From Prevotellaceae bacterium UBA7028 (GTDB lineage: Bacteria > Bacteroidota > Bacteroidia > Bacteroidales > Bacteroidaceae), in NCBI GenBank assembly GCA_002494215.1, contig DLBF01000141.1:1-7488 (forward strand): a stretch of DNA of 7,488 nucleotides, written 5' to 3'. The notes under the pieces are model-generated. The model was not told the origin of the DNA and searched no databases. It saw nothing but the letters and a program-made list of their open reading frames with translations. The translations under genes were made by a program, and so were the position numbers. Shown one piece after another: positions 1 to 7,069 of this stretch; position 1 is the first letter of the stretch, and each line of letters opens with the position of its first letter.

Positions 1-827
1 ATCTGGTCGAAGAGGTTCCAGGCACCCTGATAAGAGAGGGTTCCCTGCCCGTTCTTGCGCAGCATATCCCACCAAGGATTATAGAAGTCGCCATCGCCCA
101 CATCCTTCATCTTACGCTTGGCACCCAGACACTTGGCCATGGAGGCATTGTCCGGGTCATCGTTCATATCGCCCATTACCATGATGCGCATATCGGGATC
201 GGCTGCATGAATGCTGTCTGTGAGGGCTCGCACCTGACGGCCACCATATTCGCGGAAGATTCCTTCCGCTCCCCTACTGGGCCAATGGCATACGATAACA
301 GTCAGGGGGTCGCCTGCCAGGATGCCTTGTACGCACAGAAAAGGACGGGTGGTATGCGTGGTGTCTCCGTTCTCATAGACATACAGCTTATGGAAGGCCT
401 TAGTAATCTTGAAGGCTTTGGGATTATAGATAAGGGCGCAGTCCACACCACGCTTGTCGGGTCCCTCGAAGTGGACAAACTTATAGCCACGCTTCTGCAT
501 ATTGGGCTGAGCCATCAGGTCCTCCATCACCTTGTCGTTCTCTATCTCCGAAACGCCAATGATGCTGGCACCATAGGGCAACTTGTCTGTACCCAGGTCG
601 CAAATCACCTGAGCCATATTCTTCAACTTGTTCTCGTACTTGTTCTTGGTCCAATGATACGAGCCACTGGGAAGGAAGTCGAAGTCGTTCTTGCCATAGT
701 CGTGAGCGGTGTCGAAGAGGTTCTCCAGGTTATAGAAACATACGGCATGACACTGTAACTGAGCCTTTACTGCCACAGAGACAGCGAGCAACACGATAAA
801 CAGAAGGGGGAATGCAAATCTTTTCAT
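1..827 (-). CDS. Exported endonuclease/exonuclease/phosphatase (EEP) family protein, 3' end outside window
   Basis: Reading the minus strand from the ATG at 827-825 gives 275 codons open to the window edge. Residues 1-22 form a signal peptide (charged start, hydrophobic core, cleavage likely at KA|QLQ), so the enzyme is probably periplasmic or surface-exposed. The DNase I-like EEP fold is recognisable in order: FYNLENLFD (residues 31-39, with the active-site Asn), GVSEIEN (91-97, metal-binding Glu), GPDKRGVDCALIY (122-134), CHWPSRG (180-186, catalytic-type His) and VMGDMNDDPD (217-226, Asp/Asn pair). The family's last motif (SDH) would lie in the missing C-terminal part, perhaps 70-100 residues. 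Members are Mg-dependent phosphoesterases acting on DNA, RNA or small phosphorylated molecules; the substrate cannot be told from sequence. It is divergent from the receptor operon with a 182-bp shared control region, which suggests but does not prove a joint role. Confidence 0.92.
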   Translation of the reverse strand, partial: MKRFAFPLLFIVLLAVSVAVKAQLQCHAVCFYNLENLFDTAHDYGKNDFDFLPSGSYHWTKNKYENKLKNMAQVICDLGTDKLPYGASIIGVSEIENDKVMEDLMAQPNMQKRGYKFVHFEGPDKRGVDCALIYNPKAFKITKAFHKLYVYENGDTTHTTRPFLCVQGILAGDPLTVIVCHWPSRGAEGIFREYGGRQVRALTDSIHAADPDMRIMVMGDMNDDPDNASMAKCLGAKRKMKDVGDGDFYNPWWDMLRKNGQGTLSYQGAWNLFDQ

Positions 828-879
828 ATTTGTTTTTGTGGTACTTGTTTAGAGATTCTATACTATACATGATTTCATG

Positions 880-913
880 CAAAGTTAATGCTTTTTTGTA
901 TAACAAATACAAG
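880..913 (-). promoter_or_regulatory. Putative Bacteroidetes-type promoter of the EEP gene
   Basis: On the minus strand, TAACTTTG (887 to 880) matches the -7 consensus TAnnTTTG exactly. A CTTG at 913-910 could be the -33 element with a 22-bp gap; a TTTG at 907-904 is closer but leaves only 16 bp. Transcription would start near 873-875, giving a leader of about 47 nt before the ATG at 827. The start region is A-rich with no Shine-Dalgarno sequence, as is normal in this phylum. Confidence 0.6.
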
Positions 914-932
914 TTTTGAAGAAAATTCTTTT

Positions 933-948
933 TTTTTGCATTTTTGCA
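933..948. repeat. Tandem 8-bp direct repeat TTTTTGCA x2 in the divergent control region
   Basis: TTTTTGCA occurs twice head to tail (933-940, 941-948), and its core TTTGCA recurs at 975-980 at the end of the receptor operon's -7 box. It lies between the two divergent -7 boxes, where a regulator could act on both genes. It may equally be a chance product of the T-rich stretch; TTTGC is common at promoters in this phylum. Confidence 0.4.
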
Positions 949-978
949 TAGCGGGATAAATTATTTTTTGTAAGTTTG
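943..978 (+). promoter_or_regulatory. Putative promoter of the receptor-lipoprotein operon
   Basis: TAAGTTTG (971-978) matches the Bacteroidetes -7 consensus TAnnTTTG and lies 31 bp before the receptor ATG, so the leader would be short (about 25 nt). The -33 box is poor: the nearest TTTG (943-946) is 24 bp upstream rather than the usual 19-21. A weak -33 fits a promoter that needs an activator or a special sigma factor, but that is inference. Confidence 0.55.
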
Positions 979-1009
979 CAGAAACATATTAACAAACAAC
1001 TAATATATC

Positions 1010-3625
1010 ATGAGAATGAGAACAAAGCATCTGCTGTTGGTCACAGCATTGTTTGCCTCACCGTTATGCTACGCCCAAACTGACACAACGGCTGTCAGTA
1101 AACTGGAAGAGGAAATCCGTCAGGAGAATTCCTCGTTTGTCCTGTCGGAGTCGCAATTGGGCGAGGATGATGACCAGACCGTCAACATCATTCAGGTTGG
1201 CTCAGCCAACAATGTTTACACTAGTAACATCGGCTACCAATGGAGTCCGGTACGATTCAAGTACCGTGCCTATGACTCGCGTTACAACGATGTGTACATG
1301 AACGGAGTAATGGTTAACAACATCGAGAACGGACGTTTCAACTTCTCCACCATCGGTGGCATGAACGACGCTACACGTAATCAGGATGCAGCCAGTCCGT
1401 TCGAGGACAACTCCTTCAGCATCGCTAACATGGGCGGTAGCAACAACTACAACTTCCGCGCCAGCATGCTGCCCGCAGGACACAAGGTGACCCTCTCCGG
1501 TGCCAACCGCAACTACACCCTGCGCGGCATGTACACCTACGGCACAGGTCTTACGGACAAGGGATGGGCCTTCTTCGGCACCGTCGGCTACCGCTGGGCC
1601 AATATGCAGACAGCAGCCGTTAAGGGTACCTTCTACAACAGCCTAAGCTACTTCCTGAGTCTGCAGAAGGTATTCAACGACAAGCACTCCCTGAACCTTG
1701 CCACCTGGGGTAATCCCACAGAACGCGCTCAGCAGGGTGCCTCTACCGACGAGGCTTACTGGTTGGCCAACGACCGCCAGTACAACCCTTACTGGGGATA
1801 CCAGAACGGCAAGATGCGCTCCAGCCGCGTTGTGAACAACTACGAGCCAACAGCCTTGCTGACCTGGGATTACAAGATCAACGATAAGATGAAGCTGACG
1901 ACCAGCATCATCGGTAAATATGTAAAGTATAGCGCTACGCGTCTGCAGTACAACGACTCCAAGAACCCTGCGCCCGACTACTGGAAGAACTTCCCCAGCA
2001 GCCAGTACGATGTATGGGACATTGAGAATGTACAGAACTGGCAATATGGTATAGATGCCTGGCAAAGCAGCTATGACTACTGGACCCGCAGCGATGCCAA
2101 TCGCCAGATTAACTTCGACCAGCTCTATGCTGCCAACCGCACCAACAATGCGCTGGGTAAGGATGCTGCATACTTTATTACAGCCAAGCACAACGACCAC
2201 CTGAACCTGCGCCTTGGCACTACCCTCGACTACGCCATCTCTAAGAACGCCAAGTGGCGCATTGGCCTGCAACTGGGCACCAACAAGGGTATGCATTACC
2301 AGACTATCGATGATATGTTGGGCGCCAAATATATGCATAACGTCAACAATTATGCCATCGGCACTTACCTGCCCGGTTCTAACCAGAGTTACTACAACCT
2401 GTACGACAGATTGTACAACGGCGACCGCATGATTGGCGAAGGCGACACCTTCGGTTACGACTACGACATCACAGTACGCGACGCCAAGGCCTGGACCTCT
2501 GTTTCATGGGATAGAGGCATCGGACACTACTTTGCTTCTGCTAAGATTGGAAGCACACAGATGTGGCGCGTAGGTCACATGAACAATGGCATCTGCCCCA
2601 ACTATGCCGACGAGAACGGACGCGAAGTTAAATTCTCTTACGGCAGAAGCCAGACAGCGAAATTCCTGGACGGTGGCGTGAAAGCAGGCGCCACATTCAA
2701 TCTGGGCAAGGGACACGGCATTGCCGTTGGCGGCGGTTTCGAGACTCGCGCACCCTATGCCAACACAGCCTTCGTAAGCCCCGAGATGAATAACAACTTC
2801 GTGAAAAACCTTTATAATGAGAAGGTTGCTTCTGCCGAATTGGGTTATCGCCTGAACAACAACTGGCTGCAGCTGAACGTAACAGGTTACTATTCCCACA
2901 TCTTCGATGGTACAGAATGGCAGAACTTCTACTTCGATGACGTGAACAGCTTCACCTATGTTTCTCTGACCGATGTCAGCAAGAGCTACTATGGCGTAGA
3001 GGTTGGCGCAAAATTCAAGATTACCAGTAGCCTGGACATAACTGCCATGACCACATGGAGCGACAACCTATACACCAACAATTCCGATTGTGTATATATG
3101 CTCAGCACCAAGGGAACAGAGAGCCACACCACCTGCTACAATAAGGGCATGCGCGAAAGCGGCACTCCCCTCTCTGCCTACAGTTTAGCAGTTAACTATC
3201 GCATCAAAAGATGGTATCTGTCTCTCATCGGTAACTACTACGACCGCATCTACCTCTCTTACAGTTCATGCTTACGTTACAAGGAGAATGTTGCGACTCA
3301 GGTGGAAGACCCCGTCACTGGTCAAATGATTACCACTTACGAGGTTCCTGAACAGAGCCCAGGCAAGGGTGGATTTATGTTGGACGCCAGCATCGGTAAG
3401 CAAATCTTCGTTGCCCATCACCCCATGAGCATCAACCTTACCCTTACCAACATCCTTAACAATACTGGCATCTGTACTGGCGGTTACGAGCAGAGCCGTA
3501 GCAACTACAGCACAAATAAGAACGGAACACAAGGCAACCAGCGTGTTTACGACTTCCGCAATAGCTACAAGAGATTCTATGCTCAGGGATTCAACTTTAT
3601 GCTGAACATCAACTACCGCTTCTAA
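1010..3625 (+). CDS. TonB-dependent receptor-like outer-membrane protein with short plug
   Basis: This 871-residue protein is probably an outer-membrane transporter. Residues 1-22 are a signal peptide (cleavage likely at CYA|QTD). Residues about 50-155 look like a shortened plug: the segment VRFKYRAYDSRYNDVYMNGV (81-100) followed by GGMNDATRN (116-124) matches the plug of Bacteroidetes receptors (typically 'RFR-RGYDS-Y--VYMNGV... GGLNDVTRN'). The remainder is rich in Tyr, Asn and Trp with alternating strands and ends ...NINYRF, a C-terminal aromatic residue typical of outer-membrane barrels. The carboxypeptidase-like regulatory domain usual in this phylum is absent: only about 30 residues separate the signal peptide from the plug, and I see no clear TonB box. 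The usual Arg-Gly of the plug is Arg-Ala here. The first ATG is used; another lies two codons later. First gene of a three-gene operon, 38 bp before a lipoprotein gene. No SusD homologue follows. Substrate unknown. Confidence 0.88.
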   Translation: MRMRTKHLLLVTALFASPLCYAQTDTTAVSKLEEEIRQENSSFVLSESQLGEDDDQTVNIIQVGSANNVYTSNIGYQWSPVRFKYRAYDSRYNDVYMNGVMVNNIENGRFNFSTIGGMNDATRNQDAASPFEDNSFSIANMGGSNNYNFRASMLPAGHKVTLSGANRNYTLRGMYTYGTGLTDKGWAFFGTVGYRWANMQTAAVKGTFYNSLSYFLSLQKVFNDKHSLNLATWGNPTERAQQGASTDEAYWLANDRQYNPYWGYQNGKMRSSRVVNNYEPTALLTWDYKINDKMKLTTSIIGKYVKYSATRLQYNDSKNPAPDYWKNFPSSQYDVWDIENVQNWQYGIDAWQSSYDYWTRSDANRQINFDQLYAANRTNNALGKDAAYFITAKHNDHLNLRLGTTLDYAISKNAKWRIGLQLGTNKGMHYQTIDDMLGAKYMHNVNNYAIGTYLPGSNQSYYNLYDRLYNGDRMIGEGDTFGYDYDITVRDAKAWTSVSWDRGIGHYFASAKIGSTQMWRVGHMNNGICPNYADENGREVKFSYGRSQTAKFLDGGVKAGATFNLGKGHGIAVGGGFETRAPYANTAFVSPEMNNNFVKNLYNEKVASAELGYRLNNNWLQLNVTGYYSHIFDGTEWQNFYFDDVNSFTYVSLTDVSKSYYGVEVGAKFKITSSLDITAMTTWSDNLYTNNSDCVYMLSTKGTESHTTCYNKGMRESGTPLSAYSLAVNYRIKRWYLSLIGNYYDRIYLSYSSCLRYKENVATQVEDPVTGQMITTYEVPEQSPGKGGFMLDASIGKQIFVAHHPMSINLTLTNILNNTGICTGGYEQSRSNYSTNKNGTQGNQRVYDFRNSYKRFYAQGFNFMLNINYRF

Positions 3626-3663
3626 CTCACCCTATACATTATTATATATAAATAACAGACGAC

Positions 3664-4515
3664 ATGAAAAAGACATATATACTGCTCACCTTGGCATTAG
3701 GCCTTGCGGTTTCTTCCTGCCAGAACAATGGCTGGGACGATTACCCTTATACCGGCTATACCATCTGGAACAAGGCGCTCCAGGAGCATAATGTTATCTC
3801 CATCCAGGAACTGAAAAATGAATTCAGCAGCTACATTACTGGGCAGAACCAGTTTGCCCAGGTTACTAACGACAGCATGCTGCGCGGAACAGTCATCTGT
3901 ACGGATGACGGAGGAAACCTGACCCAGCAGATAATACTGCGTGACGGCACAAAGCAAAATCCAGGCTTTCTGGTTATCGGTGTGAACCAAGACGCACTCT
4001 ATAACTTTATCCAGCCCGGTCAGGATATCCTGTTCAATCTGAAGGGTGTCTTTATTGGTGGATACGGGAAAAATGCCCAGTTGGGCTATCCCAGCAAGAA
4101 TGCAGCCGGCGTTGAGCGCATCGGACGTATGAGTTCACAGGACTTCTGGAACCGCGTCAAGTTCCTGGGCGCGCCAAATGCTTCACGCATCGACACGCTG
4201 GACTTTGCCAACGTCAAGAACCTCAGTAAGGATCAATGGGCAGGCTGTATCGTACGTGTTAAGGGAACCATCACGCCCAAGAGCACAGAACGTTGGGTAC
4301 TGGCAGCCCCAGAGGATGCCGACACAGGCAACGGCGTTACCAATACCATCAACGTACAAGGTGGCGGCACCTTGGACTTGCGCACCAGCACATATGCAGA
4401 CTTTGCCAGCTACCCCATCATAAAAGACCACGTATATACCATCTACGGTGTGCTAAGTCGTTATACAGATGGATGGCAGTTAGGTATGCGAACCATAACA
4501 GATATCGTGGAGTAA
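3664..4515 (+). CDS. DUF5689 domain lipoprotein
   Basis: This 283-residue protein has a lipoprotein signal peptide with lipobox VSSC (Cys19), so it is membrane-anchored and probably surface-exposed. From about residue 45 to the end it follows the pattern I know as DUF5689 of Bacteroidetes: ISIQELKNEF (46-55), RGTVICTDDGGNLTQQIILRD (74-94), a Gly/Gln segment LYNFIQPGQDI (112-122), IGGYGKNAQLGYP (131-143), then a second beta-rich half with GCIVRVKG (194-201), LRTSTYADFASYPI (239-252) and YGVLSRYTDGWQLGMRTITDI (261-281). Both halves look OB-like by eye (my inference). The domain is found in lipoproteins near TonB receptors and in secreted EEP-type nucleases, which fits the divergent gene here. 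It probably binds the receptor's substrate at the surface. It is co-transcribed with the flanking genes: 38 bp from the receptor, 66 bp to the next gene, no terminator between. Confidence 0.82.
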   Translation: MKKTYILLTLALGLAVSSCQNNGWDDYPYTGYTIWNKALQEHNVISIQELKNEFSSYITGQNQFAQVTNDSMLRGTVICTDDGGNLTQQIILRDGTKQNPGFLVIGVNQDALYNFIQPGQDILFNLKGVFIGGYGKNAQLGYPSKNAAGVERIGRMSSQDFWNRVKFLGAPNASRIDTLDFANVKNLSKDQWAGCIVRVKGTITPKSTERWVLAAPEDADTGNGVTNTINVQGGGTLDLRTSTYADFASYPIIKDHVYTIYGVLSRYTDGWQLGMRTITDIVE

Positions 4516-4524
4516 CAGAAAGGC

Positions 4525-4552
4525 TTTAGACGTTAGACTTTAGACTTTAGTC
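4525..4552 (+). repeat. Four tandem 7-bp repeats (consensus TTTAGAC)
   Basis: The units are TTTAGAC (4525-4531), GTTAGAC (4532-4538), TTTAGAC (4539-4545) and TTTAGTC (4546-4552), exactly in phase with no spacer. They fill much of the 66-bp gap between the two lipoprotein genes, after the stop codon and about 30 bp before the next ATG. They do not form a hairpin with a T-tract, so they are not a terminator. Copy number could vary between strains by slippage. Confidence 0.8.
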
Positions 4553-4581
4553 AATGATAAAAAACAAAAAACTATACAACA

Positions 4582-6330
4582 ATGAAAACGACATTTAGAA
4601 GCATTCTCCTCGCCACATTAGGCGTATTTGCTCTCACTTGCTGCGAGGACGTTCCCGCACCATACGAGATTCCGGGCACAGGAGGAAAACAACAGGCAAC
4701 ATCATTCTATTCCAGCACCAGTTGCTCCGACTGGTCTCTGGTGGCAGCTACCACAGACTATAACCCATGGAGTCAGGGGAGTAGCTACACTCAGGCTACC
4801 GGCTACCAGAAATGGGATGGTGCCAGTACTAAGAGCAACAAGATGGCTGACGGTTACCTGATCTCACCAGGATTCTCAACCGTTACTAACAAAGAGGCCG
4901 CATACATCAGTTTCCAGTATTGCGTAGGATACGCCAGCAACGACGCTCAGTTTGCCGACCACATCAAACTTTATGCCTCTACGCAGTATGCTCCCGTTGA
5001 CGGCTTTGTTGCAGAGAAATGGACAGAACTCGACTGGAAGGCTACCCATACCTCCTCCACTTGGGAATTGGCAACAACCTCAATTGTATTGCCCGCAGAA
5101 TTCGTAAACAAAGAAAAGGTGAATATTGCCATCTACTTCACAACTCCTAACGAGACCAAATCTGCAACATTCGAGATTAAGGACTTTAAGGCTGTTGCAG
5201 GCACTCCCGCTGATTCTGGTGAAGGAAATCAGGAAGGTACTGCCGTTACTTGTGCCGAGGCAGTAGAACTGACCAACGCCCTTGCAGATGGTGCAACATC
5301 AACAGACACCTACACCATTACGGGCTACATCACAGAAGTCGTTGGCAGCGTTAGTAATAACCAGCAGACTTTCTGGATGGCAGACACAAAGGATGGCGCA
5401 AACATGTTCGAGGCCTATTGGGCTAATCTGCCCGAAGGCGTAACAGCATTCGTCAAAGGCTCTAAGGTTAGGATTACCGGCAAACTCATCAAATACGTTA
5501 AGGATAGTAAGGTAACACCTGAAATCAAGAATGCAACCGTTGAAATCCTCGAAGCCGGCGACGGAGGCGGTGGATCCACAGAAGGTATAGCCGTTACTTG
5601 TGCCGAGGCAGTAGAACTGACAAACGCCCTTGTCGATGGTGCAACATCAACAGACACCTACACCATTACGGGTTATATCACAGAGGTTGTTGGCAGCGTT
5701 AGCAAGAACCAGCAAACTTTCTGGATGGCAGACGCGAAGGATGGCGAAAACATGTTCGAGGCATACTGGGCTAACCTACCCGAGGGCGTAACAGCATTCG
5801 TTAAAGGCTCTAAGGTGAAGATTACCGGAAAGCTCATGAAGTACGTTAAGGATAGTAAGGTAACGCCTGAAATCAAGAACGCCACCGTAGAAATCCTCGA
5901 AGCTGGAGAAGGAGGCGAAGGCGGCGGAGGTGAAGGCGGCGACACCTCAGAGTATGGCATCAGCCTCACCTATACAGGCGGCACCAACTTCTACGACAAT
6001 GGCGTGGCAACCATCAACGGTGAAGCTAACTGCAAAGTCCTGAAGATTGGAACCTCAAAGAACCCTGGCGACTTCACCCTGACAGTTCCTGCCGGCACAC
6101 ATAGCTTCTATGCTGTAACATGGTCAGGAACCGGAACAGCCGATGTTGTATTGAAGAACGGCGAAACAGTCGTAAAGACCGTAACTGTAAACGAAAATGC
6201 AGGTGCTATACAGAACTCGCCCTACACTTTCACCGTTACAGAAGCAGACAAGTACGAGTTTGAGGTTACAGAACAGGCCACCATCACAGTAACTTCCGAC
6301 AAGCGTGTCATTTTCTTCGGTATTAAATAA
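4582..6330 (+). CDS. Modular lipoprotein: jelly-roll domain, two OB-like (DUF6359/YhcR-type) domains, C-terminal beta domain
   Basis: This 582-residue protein starts with a lipoprotein signal; the anchor Cys is 20 or 21 (LTCCED), and the acidic residues right after it resemble a surface-export signal. Residues about 40-206 look like a 'choice-of-anchor J'/cleaved-adhesin jelly-roll: Trp-rich start, GYLISPGF (91-98), ISFQYCVGY (109-117), HIKLYASTQY (127-136). Residues 219-326 and 335-442 are two nearly identical copies of an OB-like domain (TYTITGYITEVV, QQTFWMAD, FVKGSKV-ITGKL, TPEIKNATVEIL), which I match from memory to DUF6359 and the OB folds of YhcR-type nucleases. A linker rich in Gly and acidic residues (443-454) leads to a C-terminal beta-sandwich-like domain (459-582) that I cannot name. 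No catalytic motif is seen, so the role is probably binding, with the OB-like pair as likely ligand contacts. It is the last gene of the operon, 18 bp before a strong terminator. Confidence 0.85.
   Translation: MKTTFRSILLATLGVFALTCCEDVPAPYEIPGTGGKQQATSFYSSTSCSDWSLVAATTDYNPWSQGSSYTQATGYQKWDGASTKSNKMADGYLISPGFSTVTNKEAAYISFQYCVGYASNDAQFADHIKLYASTQYAPVDGFVAEKWTELDWKATHTSSTWELATTSIVLPAEFVNKEKVNIAIYFTTPNETKSATFEIKDFKAVAGTPADSGEGNQEGTAVTCAEAVELTNALADGATSTDTYTITGYITEVVGSVSNNQQTFWMADTKDGANMFEAYWANLPEGVTAFVKGSKVRITGKLIKYVKDSKVTPEIKNATVEILEAGDGGGGSTEGIAVTCAEAVELTNALVDGATSTDTYTITGYITEVVGSVSKNQQTFWMADAKDGENMFEAYWANLPEGVTAFVKGSKVKITGKLMKYVKDSKVTPEIKNATVEILEAGEGGEGGGGEGGDTSEYGISLTYTGGTNFYDNGVATINGEANCKVLKIGTSKNPGDFTLTVPAGTHSFYAVTWSGTGTADVVLKNGETVVKTVTVNENAGAIQNSPYTFTVTEADKYEFEVTEQATITVTSDKRVIFFGIK
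5236..5559 (+). repeat. Intragenic repeat, copy A (OB-like domain, 108 codons)
   Basis: It encodes residues 219-326 of the modular lipoprotein. Compared by eye with copy B (5584-5907), about 33 of 324 bases differ (near 90% identity), but only 7 of 108 residues do. The repeat period, including the short Gly-rich linker, is 348 bp (116 codons). Confidence 0.9.
5584..5907 (+). repeat. Intragenic repeat, copy B (OB-like domain, 108 codons)
   Basis: It encodes residues 335-442. The changes from copy A are Thr to Ile, Ala to Val, Asn to Lys, Thr to Ala, Ala to Glu, Arg to Lys and Ile to Met; about three quarters of the base changes are silent. That pattern indicates an in-frame duplication of some age kept under purifying selection, with both domains still in use. 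Confidence 0.9.
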
Positions 6331-6348
6331 AGATTACATACATTTAAC

Positions 6349-6386
6349 AAATCAAGCCCGGAGCCATTGCTTTGGGCTTGATTTTT
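6349..6386 (+). terminator. Intrinsic terminator of the receptor-lipoprotein operon
   Basis: ATCAAGCCC (6351-6359) pairs perfectly with GGGCTTGAT (6374-6382). Two further A-T pairs (6349-6350 with 6383-6384) extend the stem to 11 bp around a 14-nt loop, and a run of T follows to 6386. It begins 18 bp after the stop codon at 6330. Confidence 0.9.
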
Positions 6387-6456
6387 AGGCAAAAGCTGAA
6401 GAAATCAATAAAAATTATACTTTATTGAGTTATTTTTGCAAAAAAGTTAAATTTTG

Positions 6457-6488
6457 TTTGGAAGGAATAATAAAATCACTTATATTTG
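6457..6488 (+). promoter_or_regulatory. Consensus Bacteroidetes promoter of the small barrel gene
   Basis: TTTG at 6457-6460 (-33) and TATATTTG at 6481-6488 (-7, matching TAnnTTTG) are separated by exactly 20 bp, the optimal arrangement for the housekeeping sigma factor of this phylum. Transcription would start near 6494, giving a leader of about 55-60 nt that is AT-rich and unstructured. A second -7-like TATTTTTG lies at 6431-6438 but has no -33 partner. Confidence 0.82.
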
Positions 6489-6550
6489 CAACAACATTAA
6501 ACTAAACAAGTGTTATTTTATTTTATTTATTAACTAAAACGATTTACATC

Positions 6551-7042
6551 ATGAAAGCAGTTAAATTACTTCTTGCAGCAGTAGCAATGACTTTTGCAAT
6601 GGGTGCAAATGCACAGTTCTTCAATGGTAAGTTTACCGCTAGTGTAAGCGGTGGTGCATATTCTCCAGGTAGTGTTGGTGCATGGAATATTGGCGTTGGT
6701 TATCAGAAGCCTATCACTGATTCTGACGGTTTCAACCTGGCATGGGACATGTTAACTGTTGACTTTACCGACACATTCAAGAATGCTGGCGACTTCTGGC
6801 AGATTGGCGTTAAGACTGGTCTTCGTGGTTTCACTCCTACTTTCTGGGGCGACAACTGGCGTGGTTACGCTAACATTGCAGGTGGCTACACTTATCTTGG
6901 TGGCGGTAAGACTAGCGCATTTGCTTTGAATGCAGGAGCAGGTTTGCAGTTCAAGGAGAAATTCTCCTTCGGCTACACGTTCCAGTACGAGACAGCTGGT
7001 AAGAGCAAGATTCACTTTGGCACCATTGGTTTCACTTTCTAA
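6551..7042 (+). CDS. Small outer-membrane beta-barrel protein (porin-like), function unknown
   Basis: This 163-residue protein has a clear signal peptide (cleavage likely at ANA|QFF, after residue 21). The mature part of about 142 residues is made of alternating aromatic/Gly strands (for example WNIGVGYQKP, FWQIGVKTGLRGF, GYANIAGGYTYLGGG, FALNAGAGLQF, FSFGYTFQY) and ends FGTIGFTF, a terminal Phe typical of proteins inserted by the BAM complex. The size suits an 8-stranded barrel, as in small OmpA/OmpW-like or 'outer membrane beta-barrel' families; no OmpA peptidoglycan domain is present. It is a single-gene unit with its own strong promoter and terminator. Its codons favour GGT, GCT and CGT more than the upstream operon, which uses more GGC and GCC, perhaps a sign of high expression. 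It could be structural, a narrow channel, or an adhesion protein; the sequence does not decide. Confidence 0.8.
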   Translation: MKAVKLLLAAVAMTFAMGANAQFFNGKFTASVSGGAYSPGSVGAWNIGVGYQKPITDSDGFNLAWDMLTVDFTDTFKNAGDFWQIGVKTGLRGFTPTFWGDNWRGYANIAGGYTYLGGGKTSAFALNAGAGLQFKEKFSFGYTFQYETAGKSKIHFGTIGFTF

Positions 7043-7069
7043 GCAAACTAATTTAAGCTATTTATAATT

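Noticed and set aside
207..758. Plus-strand 183-codon open frame
   Set aside because: It lies antisense to the EEP enzyme, whose frame shows conserved motifs and a signal peptide; this one has no recognisable domain or promoter.
1643..2338. Minus-strand 231-codon open frame inside the receptor gene
   Set aside because: Antisense shadow of a clear coding frame; its Val/Leu-rich composition reflects the reverse complement of Tyr/Asn/Asp codons.
4525..4552. CRISPR-like array
   Set aside because: The units are 7 bp and contiguous, with no spacers and no cas genes nearby.
5415..5969. Two similar minus-strand open frames that look like a repeated gene
   Set aside because: They resemble each other only because they lie antisense to the duplicated OB-like domain; they have no start context of their own.
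3664..6330. SusD-like partner for the receptor
   Set aside because: Neither lipoprotein shows SusD features such as an alpha-helical tetratricopeptide fold or its length and motifs; both are beta-rich with DUF5689 or OB-like patterns.
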